Shown: positions 1-7,598 of the stretch, in pieces
Layout: every line of letters starts with the position of its first letter
How positions within the stretch are numbered: position 1 is the stretch's first letter
Assembly (NCBI GenBank): GCA_964425645.1
Contig: CAYRNC010000015.1
Coordinates: forward strand, 1 to 30,363
Direction: 5' to 3'
DNA: 30,363 bases
Source: CAYRNC01 sp964425645
GTDB lineage: Bacteria > Bacillota > Clostridia > Peptostreptococcales > Anaerovoracaceae
Program-made: the position numbers and the translations under genes
The notes under the pieces: generated by a model
Told to the model about the DNA's origin: nothing
The model's database searches: none
The model's input: the letters and a program-made list of their open reading frames with translations, nothing else

Positions 1-95
1 ATTCAGCTATCAAGGTTCTTGCTATGTTTTTTCATAGCCTAGTAGACACTACCTTACAACAAAATCAGTTTCAGTATATCAGAATCCCCTGCAAT

Positions 96-117
96 AAAAA
101 AGCCGCCCGAAGGCGGC
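96..117 (-). terminator. Rho-independent terminator of the nitrilase operon
   Basis: On the minus strand a perfect GCCGCC/GGCGGC stem closed by a TTCG tetraloop is followed by six T. It lies 11 bases past the nitrilase stop codon, so it ends the whole sigma-54-type operon. The remaining 95 bases to the window edge hold a small GCTATG/CATAGC hairpin (22-39) and nothing I recognise. Confidence 0.93.
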
Positions 118-128
118 GTTTGCATGAA

Positions 129-1196
129 TCATTCTGATTTTAAAGTAAAGCCGGACGAAGGAACATATCCCATTTGGCTCATTTTTAAAATATAGTCCTC
201 TTCTGTATCCTTGTAGATCAGTTTAACCAAATCCGGCCTTGAATAGTGCCCCATCAAATCAAGCGAATGCTTTGCCAGTTTAATCAAATCGGGATCAAGA
301 TCCGCAAATATCAATATTTCTTTATCGTAAACAGGTTCAACCACATAGCACCCAAAAGGATCGACAACTGAGCTACCACCGCACCCCCAGCTCCAATTTG
401 TTCGCTCTTTATAGGGGAAATCATCAGGCACTTCTTCTTTTGGCTGATAAAGACATGCACTTACCACAAAGCCCTGAGTTTCTATGGCATGGCAGCGTAT
501 GGCAGGTTCAATATCGCAAGTATTATAGGATTGAGGATTTTTATCTTCACGGTCCACTACGGTCATATCATCTTTCGGCATTGCAGAAAAGGTTCCGGGC
601 CATATTGCGATATGGATTTCTTCCCCTTGGCATGCCAGAAGGGCTCTCATCATAATCATATGGTTTTCCCAGCAAACCAGCCCGCCGACCCTGCCTATAT
701 CCATATTATGAAGTAGCAGGTTTCCACCCCCCTGGCCCATCCCGTGAAAACACCTTTCCGAATTGGTGGGAACCACTTTCCTGTGCCTGCCTACGATTTG
801 TCCCTCTCTGTCAAAATAAATCATTGTATTGTACAGCGTTCTTGAACCGATTCTGTCATCCAGTTCAGTGCATCCCATCACAAGATTTATCCTTGCTTTT
901 TTGACCGCTGCGGATAATTTATCAGTATCCTTAGAATTAACCTGAACTGCGTTATTTTGAAAAGCCAAATTGACTTCTGCAAAATCCTTTGCAGGATCAT
1001 TGCTTCCTTCCTGCCAATACGGAAATGCAGGGATGTAGGATTCAGGGAAAACGATTAGGTCGGCCTTCTTCTCCCCTGCTTCCTCAATATATCGGATTGC
1101 CTTTTTTATGGTTCCCTCCTTATCCATAAATACAGGAGATATTTGAGCAATTGCAACTCTAACATTGTTACGTTCATTGAGAACAGTATTTCTCAC
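129..1196 (-). CDS. Nitrilase (carbon-nitrogen hydrolase superfamily, nitrilase branch)
   Basis: Predicted cytoplasmic nitrilase of 355 residues, the usual length for true nitrilases, hydrolysing an organic nitrile to carboxylate plus ammonia. The catalytic triad is visible: Glu52 in FPESYIPAFPYW, Lys140 in GRHRKVVPT and nucleophile Cys175 in GGLVCWENHM. The CWEN context and the FPYW segment after the glutamate are typical of nitrilases rather than amidases. The start is a GTG at 1196 with GGAGGG eight bases upstream; the first residues precede the conserved strand NVRVAIAQIS. It is the last gene of the operon, 15 bases after the C-N hydrolase gene and just before a strong terminator. The family is known; the substrate cannot be read from the sequence, and a cyanide- or aldoxime-related role is not excluded. 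Confidence 0.9.
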   Translation of the reverse strand: MRNTVLNERNNVRVAIAQISPVFMDKEGTIKKAIRYIEEAGEKKADLIVFPESYIPAFPYWQEGSNDPAKDFAEVNLAFQNNAVQVNSKDTDKLSAAVKKARINLVMGCTELDDRIGSRTLYNTMIYFDREGQIVGRHRKVVPTNSERCFHGMGQGGGNLLLHNMDIGRVGGLVCWENHMIMMRALLACQGEEIHIAIWPGTFSAMPKDDMTVVDREDKNPQSYNTCDIEPAIRCHAIETQGFVVSACLYQPKEEVPDDFPYKERTNWSWGCGGSSVVDPFGCYVVEPVYDKEILIFADLDPDLIKLAKHSLDLMGHYSRPDLVKLIYKDTEEDYILKMSQMGYVPSSGFTLKSE

Positions 1197-1211
1197 AACA
1201 AGCCCTCCTTT

Positions 1212-2030
1212 TCAATAACTCTTATGAGGTTCTGTCAGAACCCCATAAGTTTCAGGTCTGCGATCGCGAAGAAGAGGATAGTAATTATTTCGTAAATCCT
1301 CCTTGGCGGAAAGATCAATTGAAGCGCTGATTATCGCCTCGGCATTATCGACAACATCGGAAAGTATTTCACCTAATGGACCGTGAATCTTACTTCTTCC
1401 GAAGAACTCCAGGGTTCGATCTTTTCCTACCTGATTGACGCAAGCCGTGTAAATGACATTATCAAACGCCCGAGCTTTTTGTATAAGATCCCAATCATCC
1501 TGCATCGGGGCCTCCCATGCAGAAGGAACGGCTATAAGATCGGCACCTTTCAAGGCTAAGATTCTTGCAGTTTCGGGAAAGGCGGCATCCCAACAAATCA
1601 TTATCCCCACCTTCCCGAAGCTCGTATCAAACACCTGATATGTATCACCCGGTTTAAACACTACCGTTTCGGATTCCACCATATGCATCTTCTTATGGCT
1701 TCCCAATACCTTACCTTTATTGTCAATCAATACTGCAGAAATATGCAGATCGCAAATCCCTGTCTTCTCTATGAAACCAAATATGGTATGAACATTTTTT
1801 TCGTCTGCGAAATCGGCCATCTCGCGTATTGACGGGCCGTCAATCGTCTCTGCCATCGATTCAGCCTCTAAGGCGCTGCACTCATAGCCGGTGAGCACCA
1901 ATTCAGGAAACACAATTAAATCGGTGTCGGGATAAGTCTCCAACGCTTTTACGGCCAGCCTTTTCATTTTTTGCAAATTGCGGCGTTTATCGTTGACCCT
2001 GGCCTGCATTTGTATACATGTTACTCTCAT
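1212..2030 (-). CDS. Carbon-nitrogen hydrolase family amidase (omega-amidase / carbamoyl-amidase-like)
   Basis: A 272-residue member of the nitrilase superfamily, amidase-type branch. The Glu-Lys-Cys triad is Glu43 (VFPELVLTGYE), Lys114 (SHKKMH) and Cys146 (IMICWDAAFPE). This length and the CWD motif fit enzymes that hydrolyse a small amide or N-carbamoyl amine, for example omega-amidase or N-carbamoylputrescine amidase, but motif reading cannot tell these apart. ATG start with a GGAGAGGA ribosome site. It sits 18 bases after the alcohol dehydrogenase gene and 15 before the nitrilase. Two superfamily members side by side suggest a nitrile to amide to acid route, or stepwise hydrolysis of a guanidino or carbamoyl compound; this is inference. 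Confidence 0.88.
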   Translation of the reverse strand: MRVTCIQMQARVNDKRRNLQKMKRLAVKALETYPDTDLIVFPELVLTGYECSALEAESMAETIDGPSIREMADFADEKNVHTIFGFIEKTGICDLHISAVLIDNKGKVLGSHKKMHMVESETVVFKPGDTYQVFDTSFGKVGIMICWDAAFPETARILALKGADLIAVPSAWEAPMQDDWDLIQKARAFDNVIYTACVNQVGKDRTLEFFGRSKIHGPLGEILSDVVDNAEAIISASIDLSAKEDLRNNYYPLLRDRRPETYGVLTEPHKSY

Positions 2031-2048
2031 ATTGAACCATCCTCTCCG

Positions 2049-3200
2049 TCATACCTCGTAGGCTGCTCTTAAAACTTCCATATAGCCGTCGGCATCTATA
2101 TCCCTGCCGTTATCATCAGATAATGCATTGTCGGCTGAACGCTTTGCGATGAGGGGAAAATCCCCTGGTAAAATATAGCCTAAATCCTTCAATGAGGGTA
2201 TACCAACAGATTCGTTAAGTTTTTTAACGTATTCAACACTTGCATTCGCATGTTGTTTTATGCTTTTGCCGTCGCGCCTTATTCCAAGGTAATCCGCTAT
2301 ATTCGCATACCTTTCCGGTATTGCCTCTATGTTGTATTGCATGATAAAGGGCAGAAATATCGAATTTCCGATGCCGTGAGGCGTATCATATTTACCGCCG
2401 ATAGTTTCCGAAATCGCATGCACCGCACCTACGTTAGAATTAATAAATGCAATACCCGCCATCAGGCTGGCTATCATCATGTTAGAGCGGGCTTTCAAAT
2501 TAGACGGATCATTCACGGCTGTCTCTATATTTTCGGAAATCAGCTTAATGGCATGAAGTGCGTAGGCGTCAGTCAGCGGTTGGGCTAATTTCACTGTATA
2601 CGCCTCAATTGCATGGGTAAGAGCATCCACACCCGTAGATGCGGTAAGCGGCGCAGGCAGGCTCAGGGTCAATTCAGGATCCGCTATAGCCACTTTCGGT
2701 ACAAGCTTTTCCGGATCAAACATGCTCATTTTGTATTCACGTTCCTCATCCGTAATCACTGCACAAAATGTAACCTCGCTTCCGGTTCCGGCGGTGGTAG
2801 GGATGCAGATTGTAGGAAGCATTTCATTGTCCAACAGCACCCAGTCCCATTTTTTTGTGGGCCCACCGTTAGTTACAACAAGCGCGGCGGTTTTGGCTGT
2901 ATCCATCGCACTGCCGCCGCCCAGCCCGATCATCACCTCTACCCCGTTTTCTTTTGCGATCAATGCCGCCTTATCACAATCTTTATCCCTTGGGTTCGGT
3001 TTGATTTCGTTAAATACAATATACGGCAATCCGGCTTTGTCTAAGCTGTCGGTTGCCTTTTTTAATATCCCGGCGCGGATGACACCCTGATCGCAGAAAA
3101 TCATAGCTTTTTTACCCAGTTTAAGGGCTTCGATACCTAGTTCCTTAATGGATCCCGGTCCGAATATTACCTTGGTTTTATGGTTAAATTCTGAAAACAT
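2049..3200 (-). CDS. Iron-containing (group III) alcohol dehydrogenase
   Basis: A 383-residue NAD(P)-dependent, iron-type alcohol dehydrogenase. GGGSAMDTAK at residues 94-103 is the family nucleotide-binding signature, and the metal-site histidines lie in DALTHAIEAY and VHAISETIGG...PHG. Length matches 1,3-propanediol, 4-hydroxybutyrate and butanol dehydrogenases. ATG start at 3200 with AGGAGG upstream; only four bases separate it from the permease stop, so translation is probably coupled. In this operon it could reduce an aldehyde or ketone left after deamination, or oxidise a substrate alcohol. If the pathway were guanidinobutyrate to GABA to succinate semialdehyde, this would be the 4-hydroxybutyrate dehydrogenase, but no GABA transaminase is present here, so that is speculation. 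Confidence 0.9.
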   Translation of the reverse strand: MFSEFNHKTKVIFGPGSIKELGIEALKLGKKAMIFCDQGVIRAGILKKATDSLDKAGLPYIVFNEIKPNPRDKDCDKAALIAKENGVEVMIGLGGGSAMDTAKTAALVVTNGGPTKKWDWVLLDNEMLPTICIPTTAGTGSEVTFCAVITDEEREYKMSMFDPEKLVPKVAIADPELTLSLPAPLTASTGVDALTHAIEAYTVKLAQPLTDAYALHAIKLISENIETAVNDPSNLKARSNMMIASLMAGIAFINSNVGAVHAISETIGGKYDTPHGIGNSIFLPFIMQYNIEAIPERYANIADYLGIRRDGKSIKQHANASVEYVKKLNESVGIPSLKDLGYILPGDFPLIAKRSADNALSDDNGRDIDADGYMEVLRAAYEV

Positions 3201-3204
3201 ATTT

Positions 3205-4638
3205 TTACCTCCTGTTAATCAACCCTTCATATTTCCCTTTGCCCTTTGATATCACAAGGCCTCTTGCTGCCAGGTAGTATACGACAGCGGTTATGACAAA
3301 CGAAGATCCTGTAGCTGTAACATAGGAGAACAGCGAATTATTGGGCACAAGAGTGATTGGATTCAAAAATGCCACATAGCATGCCATTCCAATGACAAAC
3401 ACCGCTACCGTAACCCAATTAACCCCTCCCCAAAAGTAATATCCTGATGTTTCTGTCCTGTTGTATAGATCCCGCAGGTTTATTTTTTGTCCTCTTAAAA
3501 TAAAATAATCCACAAGATAAATTGCTGAAAGCGGTGCATACAAGGTGCAGGCGAAGGCCAGCAAAACATAAAAGTTATCGTACAATTGGTTAGGTATAAA
3601 CAGCAGTACGACAACCGGCATGAAGAATATGCCCGTTGTTTTTACCCAGCTTTGCTTCATAAAAAATGTAATCTGCTTCAGTCCGAGACAAAAATTATAG
3701 GATACTACCGTATTGGCTGCGAGATTTTCAAAACAAATAAATCCCAAAGCCGCCACACCGAGAGCCGGTCCCGCCAGCGGAACCATCCATTCGGTCGGAT
3801 CGGTGCTGTTGAGCACCAGTGCAGTACCAACGCCTATCATTGTTCCGAATGTTGCCGCCCCCACAAGACCGATTACGTTTGGCCAATAAGATGACCTGGC
3901 GCTCTTTGTAATCCTTGCAAGTCCGCCCATATTGGGAAGCCATGAAAATCCGGCCCCCAAATTCAATTCAAAGGCGATCATAAAGTTAAGCCATTTACTG
4001 TCGAATGGCTCAATCGGATTCGCTTTCATTATTTCATCAAAACCAACCGTATTGTTTAATATAACGATCATAACAAGCATAATAATTAGCAGGCAAGGTG
4101 CAATAATGCGATTCATTAGCTGCATCAACCTCGGCCCCTTGGTTACGATAGCCCAACAGATCAATACAGAACAAATACCCATAATGGTAACGATCTTTGT
4201 TCCCTGAAACTGTATGTTTAACACAGAAGAAAGAACATTCATAACAGCCCGGCCAAACATAATTGCTAAAATTGCTACCCAGGCAACCTGAACAACAGTA
4301 ATAATTCCTAAAATGATCAAATTCCCTTTACTTCCGAAAAAACTGCGAAATCCCGTATAAATATCAAACCCATACTTGGAAGAAGGCGTTGTGGTTGCCG
4401 CGCTCATGATAAGAACAGCAACCAAATTTCCTGCCAGCGTAGCGACCAATGCCTCTGTAAAGCCTACGAATATGGCAATAGTGCCGCCTATAAGAAAGGC
4501 CCAGGTTGCTATTGCAAAGCTTACATTAGTATAAGTATAGTCCCAAAACCCCCATATTCGTTCTGATCTTAATACAGGGAGCAAGCCAAATTGAGCTTCG
4601 TTATCCTGGCTTGATTCTTGTATTTTTTTATTTGACAT
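3205..4638 (-). CDS. NCS1-family permease (nucleobase/hydantoin/allantoin-type transporter)
   Basis: An inner-membrane permease of about 477 residues with roughly twelve hydrophobic segments. Its opening motif (RSERIWGFWDYTYTNVSFAIATW) and the segment LGAGFSWLPNMGGLARI resemble the NCS1 nucleobase:cation symporter family (cytosine, allantoin, hydantoin carriers). The reading frame opens at 4650, but that ATG has no ribosome site; codon 5, ATG at 4636-4638, has GGAGGG five bases upstream and is the likelier start. It follows a one-helix membrane protein by 20 bases. As the only multi-span transporter of the operon it probably imports the compound that the ureohydrolase, amidase and nitrilase break down. 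A uracil/cytosine role is possible but no pyrimidine gene is nearby. Confidence 0.85.
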   Translation of the reverse strand: MSNKKIQESSQDNEAQFGLLPVLRSERIWGFWDYTYTNVSFAIATWAFLIGGTIAIFVGFTEALVATLAGNLVAVLIMSAATTTPSSKYGFDIYTGFRSFFGSKGNLIILGIITVVQVAWVAILAIMFGRAVMNVLSSVLNIQFQGTKIVTIMGICSVLICWAIVTKGPRLMQLMNRIIAPCLLIIMLVMIVILNNTVGFDEIMKANPIEPFDSKWLNFMIAFELNLGAGFSWLPNMGGLARITKSARSSYWPNVIGLVGAATFGTMIGVGTALVLNSTDPTEWMVPLAGPALGVAALGFICFENLAANTVVSYNFCLGLKQITFFMKQSWVKTTGIFFMPVVVLLFIPNQLYDNFYVLLAFACTLYAPLSAIYLVDYFILRGQKINLRDLYNRTETSGYYFWGGVNWVTVAVFVIGMACYVAFLNPITLVPNNSLFSYVTATGSSFVITAVVYYLAARGLVISKGKGKYEGLINRR

Positions 4639-4658
4639 TTTACCCTCCATTTTATCCG

Positions 4659-4877
4659 TTAAATAATAAAAGCTGAGATGATAACCGTTGCAATCCCGGC
4701 CAATACCAGAATAACCGCCGCATAAAAATCCTGCTTTTTCAGCGTGGGAACAATGCTGCCGTAATTCTCTATATCCGACTCCACCTGAGCTATTCTTTGA
4801 AACAGATCTTCCTCAAAATCCTCCTTCAGCCCCGTTCTCCCTTTCAATTCCTCCTTGATGTTTGCAACCTCTCCCAT
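4659..4877 (-). CDS. Small single-span membrane protein of unknown function
   Basis: A 72-residue protein with a strong GGGGGGA ribosome site, 18 bases after the ureohydrolase gene and 20 bases before the permease. Residues 1-50 are charged and probably helical; residues 51-72 (AAVILVLAGIATVIISAFII) form one membrane helix reaching the C-terminus, so the N-terminal part should face the cytoplasm. I recognise no family. Its place directly before the NCS1 permease gene suggests a small subunit or regulator of that transporter, by analogy with small accessory peptides of other secondary carriers; that is inference. Confidence 0.7.
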   Translation of the reverse strand: MGEVANIKEELKGRTGLKEDFEEDLFQRIAQVESDIENYGSIVPTLKKQDFYAAVILVLAGIATVIISAFII

Positions 4878-4895
4878 TTTTAATTCCCCCCTCTT

Positions 4896-5852
4896 TTACC
4901 GTTTCCCTGTTTTCTTTTGCAAAGCAATAACCGACATCACCTCATGGATTAGATTCGCAGCCATTATCGCTGTAATGCCGGACTGGTCAATAGCGGGAAG
5001 CACTTCGACCAGATCCATGGCGATAATATTTAAATCTTTTATTCCCTGTATCAAAGTCATCGCCTGATAACCGTTAAAACCGCCGACTTCCACCGTTCCG
5101 GTACCGGGGGCAACGGATGGATCCATAAAATCAATATCAAAGGATAAAAAAACCTTAGCGTCTTTTGCCCTGCCGCAAATTCTTCTTACGCCTTCCTCTA
5201 TTCCGGTTCGATGGAGTTCATTTGCCGTTAAAACCTCAAAGCCTAAATCCCTTGAACCCTGAATATCCTCGGGACCATATTGGGATCCTCTGATGCCTAC
5301 CTGGATAGAATGATCGGTATCGATTAAGCCCTCTTCGCAGGCCCTTCGGAAAGGAGTCCCGTGTGTATACTTCATCCCCCAATAATTATCCCAAGTGTCA
5401 AGATGGGAATCAAAGTGCACTAAGGCCACCGGACCATATTTTTTTGCGGCTGCCCTTAACTCCGCCAAGGTAATCGAGTGATCTCCTCCTAATGAAATCG
5501 GAATAACCCCGGCATCTATCAGAGGATACAACCCTTCTTCTATATTTTTATACGTTTCATGGATATACCCCGGGACCACATCAATATCACCGTAATCCAC
5601 ACATGAAAGATGATCGAAAATGTTGACATCCAAATTCATGCTGTAATTTCTCATTAGCGTCGATGCTTCCCTGATAGCCGAAGGACCGAATCTGGCCCCG
5701 CTCTTATAACTTGCACCTGTATCGAAAGCGATGCCGACAACAGCCAAATCTACGTCTGATGTGGTTTTAACATGCGGCAGCCTCATAAAAGTTTTAATCC
5801 CTGCAAACCGCGGCCCTGTAATCTCGGGCGGTTGATATTTTACCTTGTTCAT
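4896..5852 (-). CDS. Agmatinase/guanidinobutyrase-type ureohydrolase
   Basis: A 318-residue ureohydrolase that cleaves a guanidino group to urea plus an amine at a two-metal site. The metal ligands are all present: His125 in GGDHS, Asp148, His150 and Asp152 in FDSHLDTW, and Asp239 and Asp241 in SFDIDFMDP. The stretch THGTPFRRACEEGL (163-176) is shared by agmatinases and by guanidinobutyrase/guanidinopropionase-type enzymes, so the substrate is open. It is the first gene of the sigma-54-type operon. ATG start with GGGGGAGA seven bases upstream. No arginine decarboxylase is present here and no urease genes are seen, so agmatine made in the cell is not obviously the substrate; an imported guanidino compound is the simpler reading. 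Confidence 0.9.
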   Translation of the reverse strand: MNKVKYQPPEITGPRFAGIKTFMRLPHVKTTSDVDLAVVGIAFDTGASYKSGARFGPSAIREASTLMRNYSMNLDVNIFDHLSCVDYGDIDVVPGYIHETYKNIEEGLYPLIDAGVIPISLGGDHSITLAELRAAAKKYGPVALVHFDSHLDTWDNYWGMKYTHGTPFRRACEEGLIDTDHSIQVGIRGSQYGPEDIQGSRDLGFEVLTANELHRTGIEEGVRRICGRAKDAKVFLSFDIDFMDPSVAPGTGTVEVGGFNGYQAMTLIQGIKDLNIIAMDLVEVLPAIDQSGITAIMAANLIHEVMSVIALQKKTGKR

Positions 5853-5929
5853 TTTTCTCCCCCTTACGCTGATTTTCTTTAACTTTTTTGGTTCGGCCCA
5901 AACTAACGGTTCTAATTCTTATATAATTA

Positions 5930-5944
5930 GCAATATCAATGCCA
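5930..5944 (-). promoter_or_regulatory. Sigma-54 (-24/-12) promoter of the ureohydrolase-nitrilase operon
   Basis: Read on the minus strand the sequence is TGGCATTGATATTGC, preceded by C and followed by T. The -24 GG and -12 GC are in exact register with the TGGCAC-N5-TTGC consensus, with one mismatch in the -24 element. Transcription would start near 5918, giving a 5' leader of about 65 bases before the ureohydrolase ATG. The gene directly upstream encodes a sigma-54 activator, which supports the call. Confidence 0.82.
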
Positions 5945-5997
5945 GGCAGATAATGGCTGTATTCCAACTAATCTAACCACTGCTGCGCTAGCGGTAA

Positions 5998-6013
5998 TAT
6001 TCATTCGTGAATA
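5998..6013. promoter_or_regulatory. Activator-type palindrome, site 1
   Basis: TATTCA-TTCG-TGAATA is a perfect 6-base dyad centred about 75 bases upstream of the -12 element. It shares the core TTCA-N4-TGAA with two further copies at 6061-6082 and 6085-6098. This is the expected place and form for an upstream activating sequence of the sigma-54 activator encoded at 6122-7522. Confidence 0.65.
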
Positions 6014-6034
6014 AAAAAAACACCCGTACAGGGC
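6013..6034 (-). terminator. Probable terminator of the sigma-54 activator gene
   Basis: On the minus strand a short GCCC/GGGT hairpin, preceded by a second small hairpin (CTTGA/TCAAG, about 6035-6053), is followed by eight T. The stem is weak but the T-run is long. It would stop activator transcription before the sigma-54 promoter, keeping the catabolic operon dependent on that promoter. Confidence 0.45.
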
Positions 6035-6060
6035 TTGACGGCGGCTTTCAAGGGGCGCCT

Positions 6061-6082
6061 TATTATTCATAAGTGAATAATA
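6061..6082. promoter_or_regulatory. Activator-type palindrome, site 2
   Basis: A dyad with perfect 9-base arms around the spacer TAAG, core TTCA-N4-TGAA. It is the best copy of the three. Its centre is 66 bases from site 1 and 20 bases from site 3, close to whole helical turns, which suits activator oligomers on one DNA face. Confidence 0.68.
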
Positions 6083-6084
6083 TT

Positions 6085-6098
6085 ATTCAATTATGAAT
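6085..6098. promoter_or_regulatory. Activator-type palindrome, site 3
   Basis: ATTCA-ATTA-TGAAT, a 5-base-arm dyad and the weakest of the three copies of TTCA-N4-TGAA. It lies 23 bases past the activator's stop codon, two helical turns from site 2. Confidence 0.55.
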
Positions 6099-6121
6099 TC
6101 CTTTATGTATTTATAACTTAA

Positions 6122-7522
6122 TCAGCGTATATATTTTCTTATCTTTCTTACGGCAGTCGGTTGACTGATTCCAAGCAATGCGGCAACTCCGATTGTCGTT
6201 TTCGTCTGTTCCCACGCCCTTTTCACGTATTTCTCTTCAACCATATTTAAGGCCTCTTGGAGATTCCAATTGCGATCATCATCTATTTCTTTCCCATTTA
6301 TGCTGCGCACGTATTCAGGCAAATGTTCCGCTTCAATAACCGCACCGATTGCAGTCAACATAATGTGTTCCAACAAATTCTCCAGTTCACGCACATTTCC
6401 GGGCCACCTGTATCCGGACAGAATATCATATGATTCCTTTGCAAGTACTTTTTGAATGCCGTGGCGCTGATTTATCTTTCGCACGAAGAAAGCAATCATC
6501 GGTATGATGTCCTTATCCCGTTCCCTAAGCGGTGGTATCTCAATCGAAATGACGTTCAAACGATAGTAGAGATCCTCACGGAACAATTTCTTTTTTAAAA
6601 GCAGCTTCAAATCTTTGTTAGTCGCCGCTACCAGACGAAAATCTACGGGTATCTCTTGTATTCCCCCTACCCTTTTGATCGTCTTGGCTTGGATGACCTG
6701 AAGCATTTTAACCTGTAAATTCAAAGGCAGCTCTCCGATTTCATCTAAAAACAGCGTACCGCTTTTTGAAAGCTCTATAAGCCCCAGCTTCCCCTCTTTA
6801 CTGGCTCCGCTGAAAGACCCCTTTTCATATCCGAACAGTTCAGGTTCCAAAAGATTCTCAGGAATCGCTCCGCAATTAATTTCTAAAAAAGGACCCCTGA
6901 AACGCTTGCTGCTGTTATGAAGAATTTTTGCAAATACCCCTTTGCCTACCCCGGATTCACCTGTCAGCAATACGTTAGTGTCAAACGGTGCAATGCGCTT
7001 GACAGTATCAAGTACTTTCTGTGTTTTCGGGTCCTTTGCAATGATATCGTCAACAGCTGTTGCCTCTCTCCTCAGCTCCTCCAATTCTTCTTCATAGCGA
7101 ATCATCTTATTTTCAAGGATCGAATACTGCTCTTTCAAAGATAAGAAATCAGTTACATCCCTTGAAAAACTGATTACGCGCGATAATTGTCCCGTTTGAT
7201 CAAATACAGGCGTTGCGGTAACGACGATATCTCTGCCCTTGTTATTTTTCTGCGACATTGTAACTTTTTTACCTGTTTTCAAAACGATAGCTGTGATAGA
7301 AGGTTTAAAATAGCCTTCAGCTTCCATTTCAAACACGCTCATACCAACCGCTTTATCGTGATTGATCCCATAAACTTCTTCAAATGTCGGGCTGACGTGA
7401 ATTACTACACCCTTTCCATTTGTAATCAATATATCTTCATGTATGGCATTCAATATACTGTTTAGCTCATTTTTGTAAATAGTGCATGTACGCTTTAATC
7501 GCTTGCCGTTGACAGGTTTCAT
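6122..7522 (-). CDS. PAS-domain sigma-54-dependent transcriptional activator (bacterial enhancer-binding protein)
   Basis: Activator with three parts. Residues about 20-130 are a PAS sensor domain (ILNAIHEDILITNGKGVVIHVSP); about 165-395 form the AAA+ ATPase with Walker A GESGVGKG (191-198), the sigma-54-contact loop as GSFSGA (238-243) in place of GAFTGA, and Walker B LFLDEIGEL; residues 447-466 are a helix-turn-helix of the TyrR-like type (AALLGISQPTAVRKIRKY). Numbering counts from the GTG at 7531; ATG at 7520-7522 has a somewhat better GGTGAT ribosome site and I chose it. There is no receiver domain, so it probably binds a small molecule through PAS. It lies directly upstream of the sigma-54 promoter and three palindromes, so it very likely controls the ureohydrolase-to-nitrilase operon. 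Confidence 0.92.
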   Translation of the reverse strand: MKPVNGKRLKRTCTIYKNELNSILNAIHEDILITNGKGVVIHVSPTFEEVYGINHDKAVGMSVFEMEAEGYFKPSITAIVLKTGKKVTMSQKNNKGRDIVVTATPVFDQTGQLSRVISFSRDVTDFLSLKEQYSILENKMIRYEEELEELRREATAVDDIIAKDPKTQKVLDTVKRIAPFDTNVLLTGESGVGKGVFAKILHNSSKRFRGPFLEINCGAIPENLLEPELFGYEKGSFSGASKEGKLGLIELSKSGTLFLDEIGELPLNLQVKMLQVIQAKTIKRVGGIQEIPVDFRLVAATNKDLKLLLKKKLFREDLYYRLNVISIEIPPLRERDKDIIPMIAFFVRKINQRHGIQKVLAKESYDILSGYRWPGNVRELENLLEHIMLTAIGAVIEAEHLPEYVRSINGKEIDDDRNWNLQEALNMVEEKYVKRAWEQTKTTIGVAALLGISQPTAVRKIRKYIR

Positions 7523-7598
7523 ATTTATCACCGTTTATCGTTTCTTTGCCGTGCGTTCTCTACGATTATATTTTAACATTTTCAAGGCGCTATTGCAT

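Noticed and set aside
2250..3090. Three plus-strand open frames inside the alcohol dehydrogenase gene
   Set aside because: They are antisense shadows of a clear family gene, rich in Arg, Cys and His runs, with no ribosome site or recognisable motif.
5853..6121. Guanidine riboswitch before the ureohydrolase gene
   Set aside because: Considered because of the guanidino chemistry, but none of the conserved guanidine-riboswitch motifs is visible and the region is explained by promoter, dyads and terminator.
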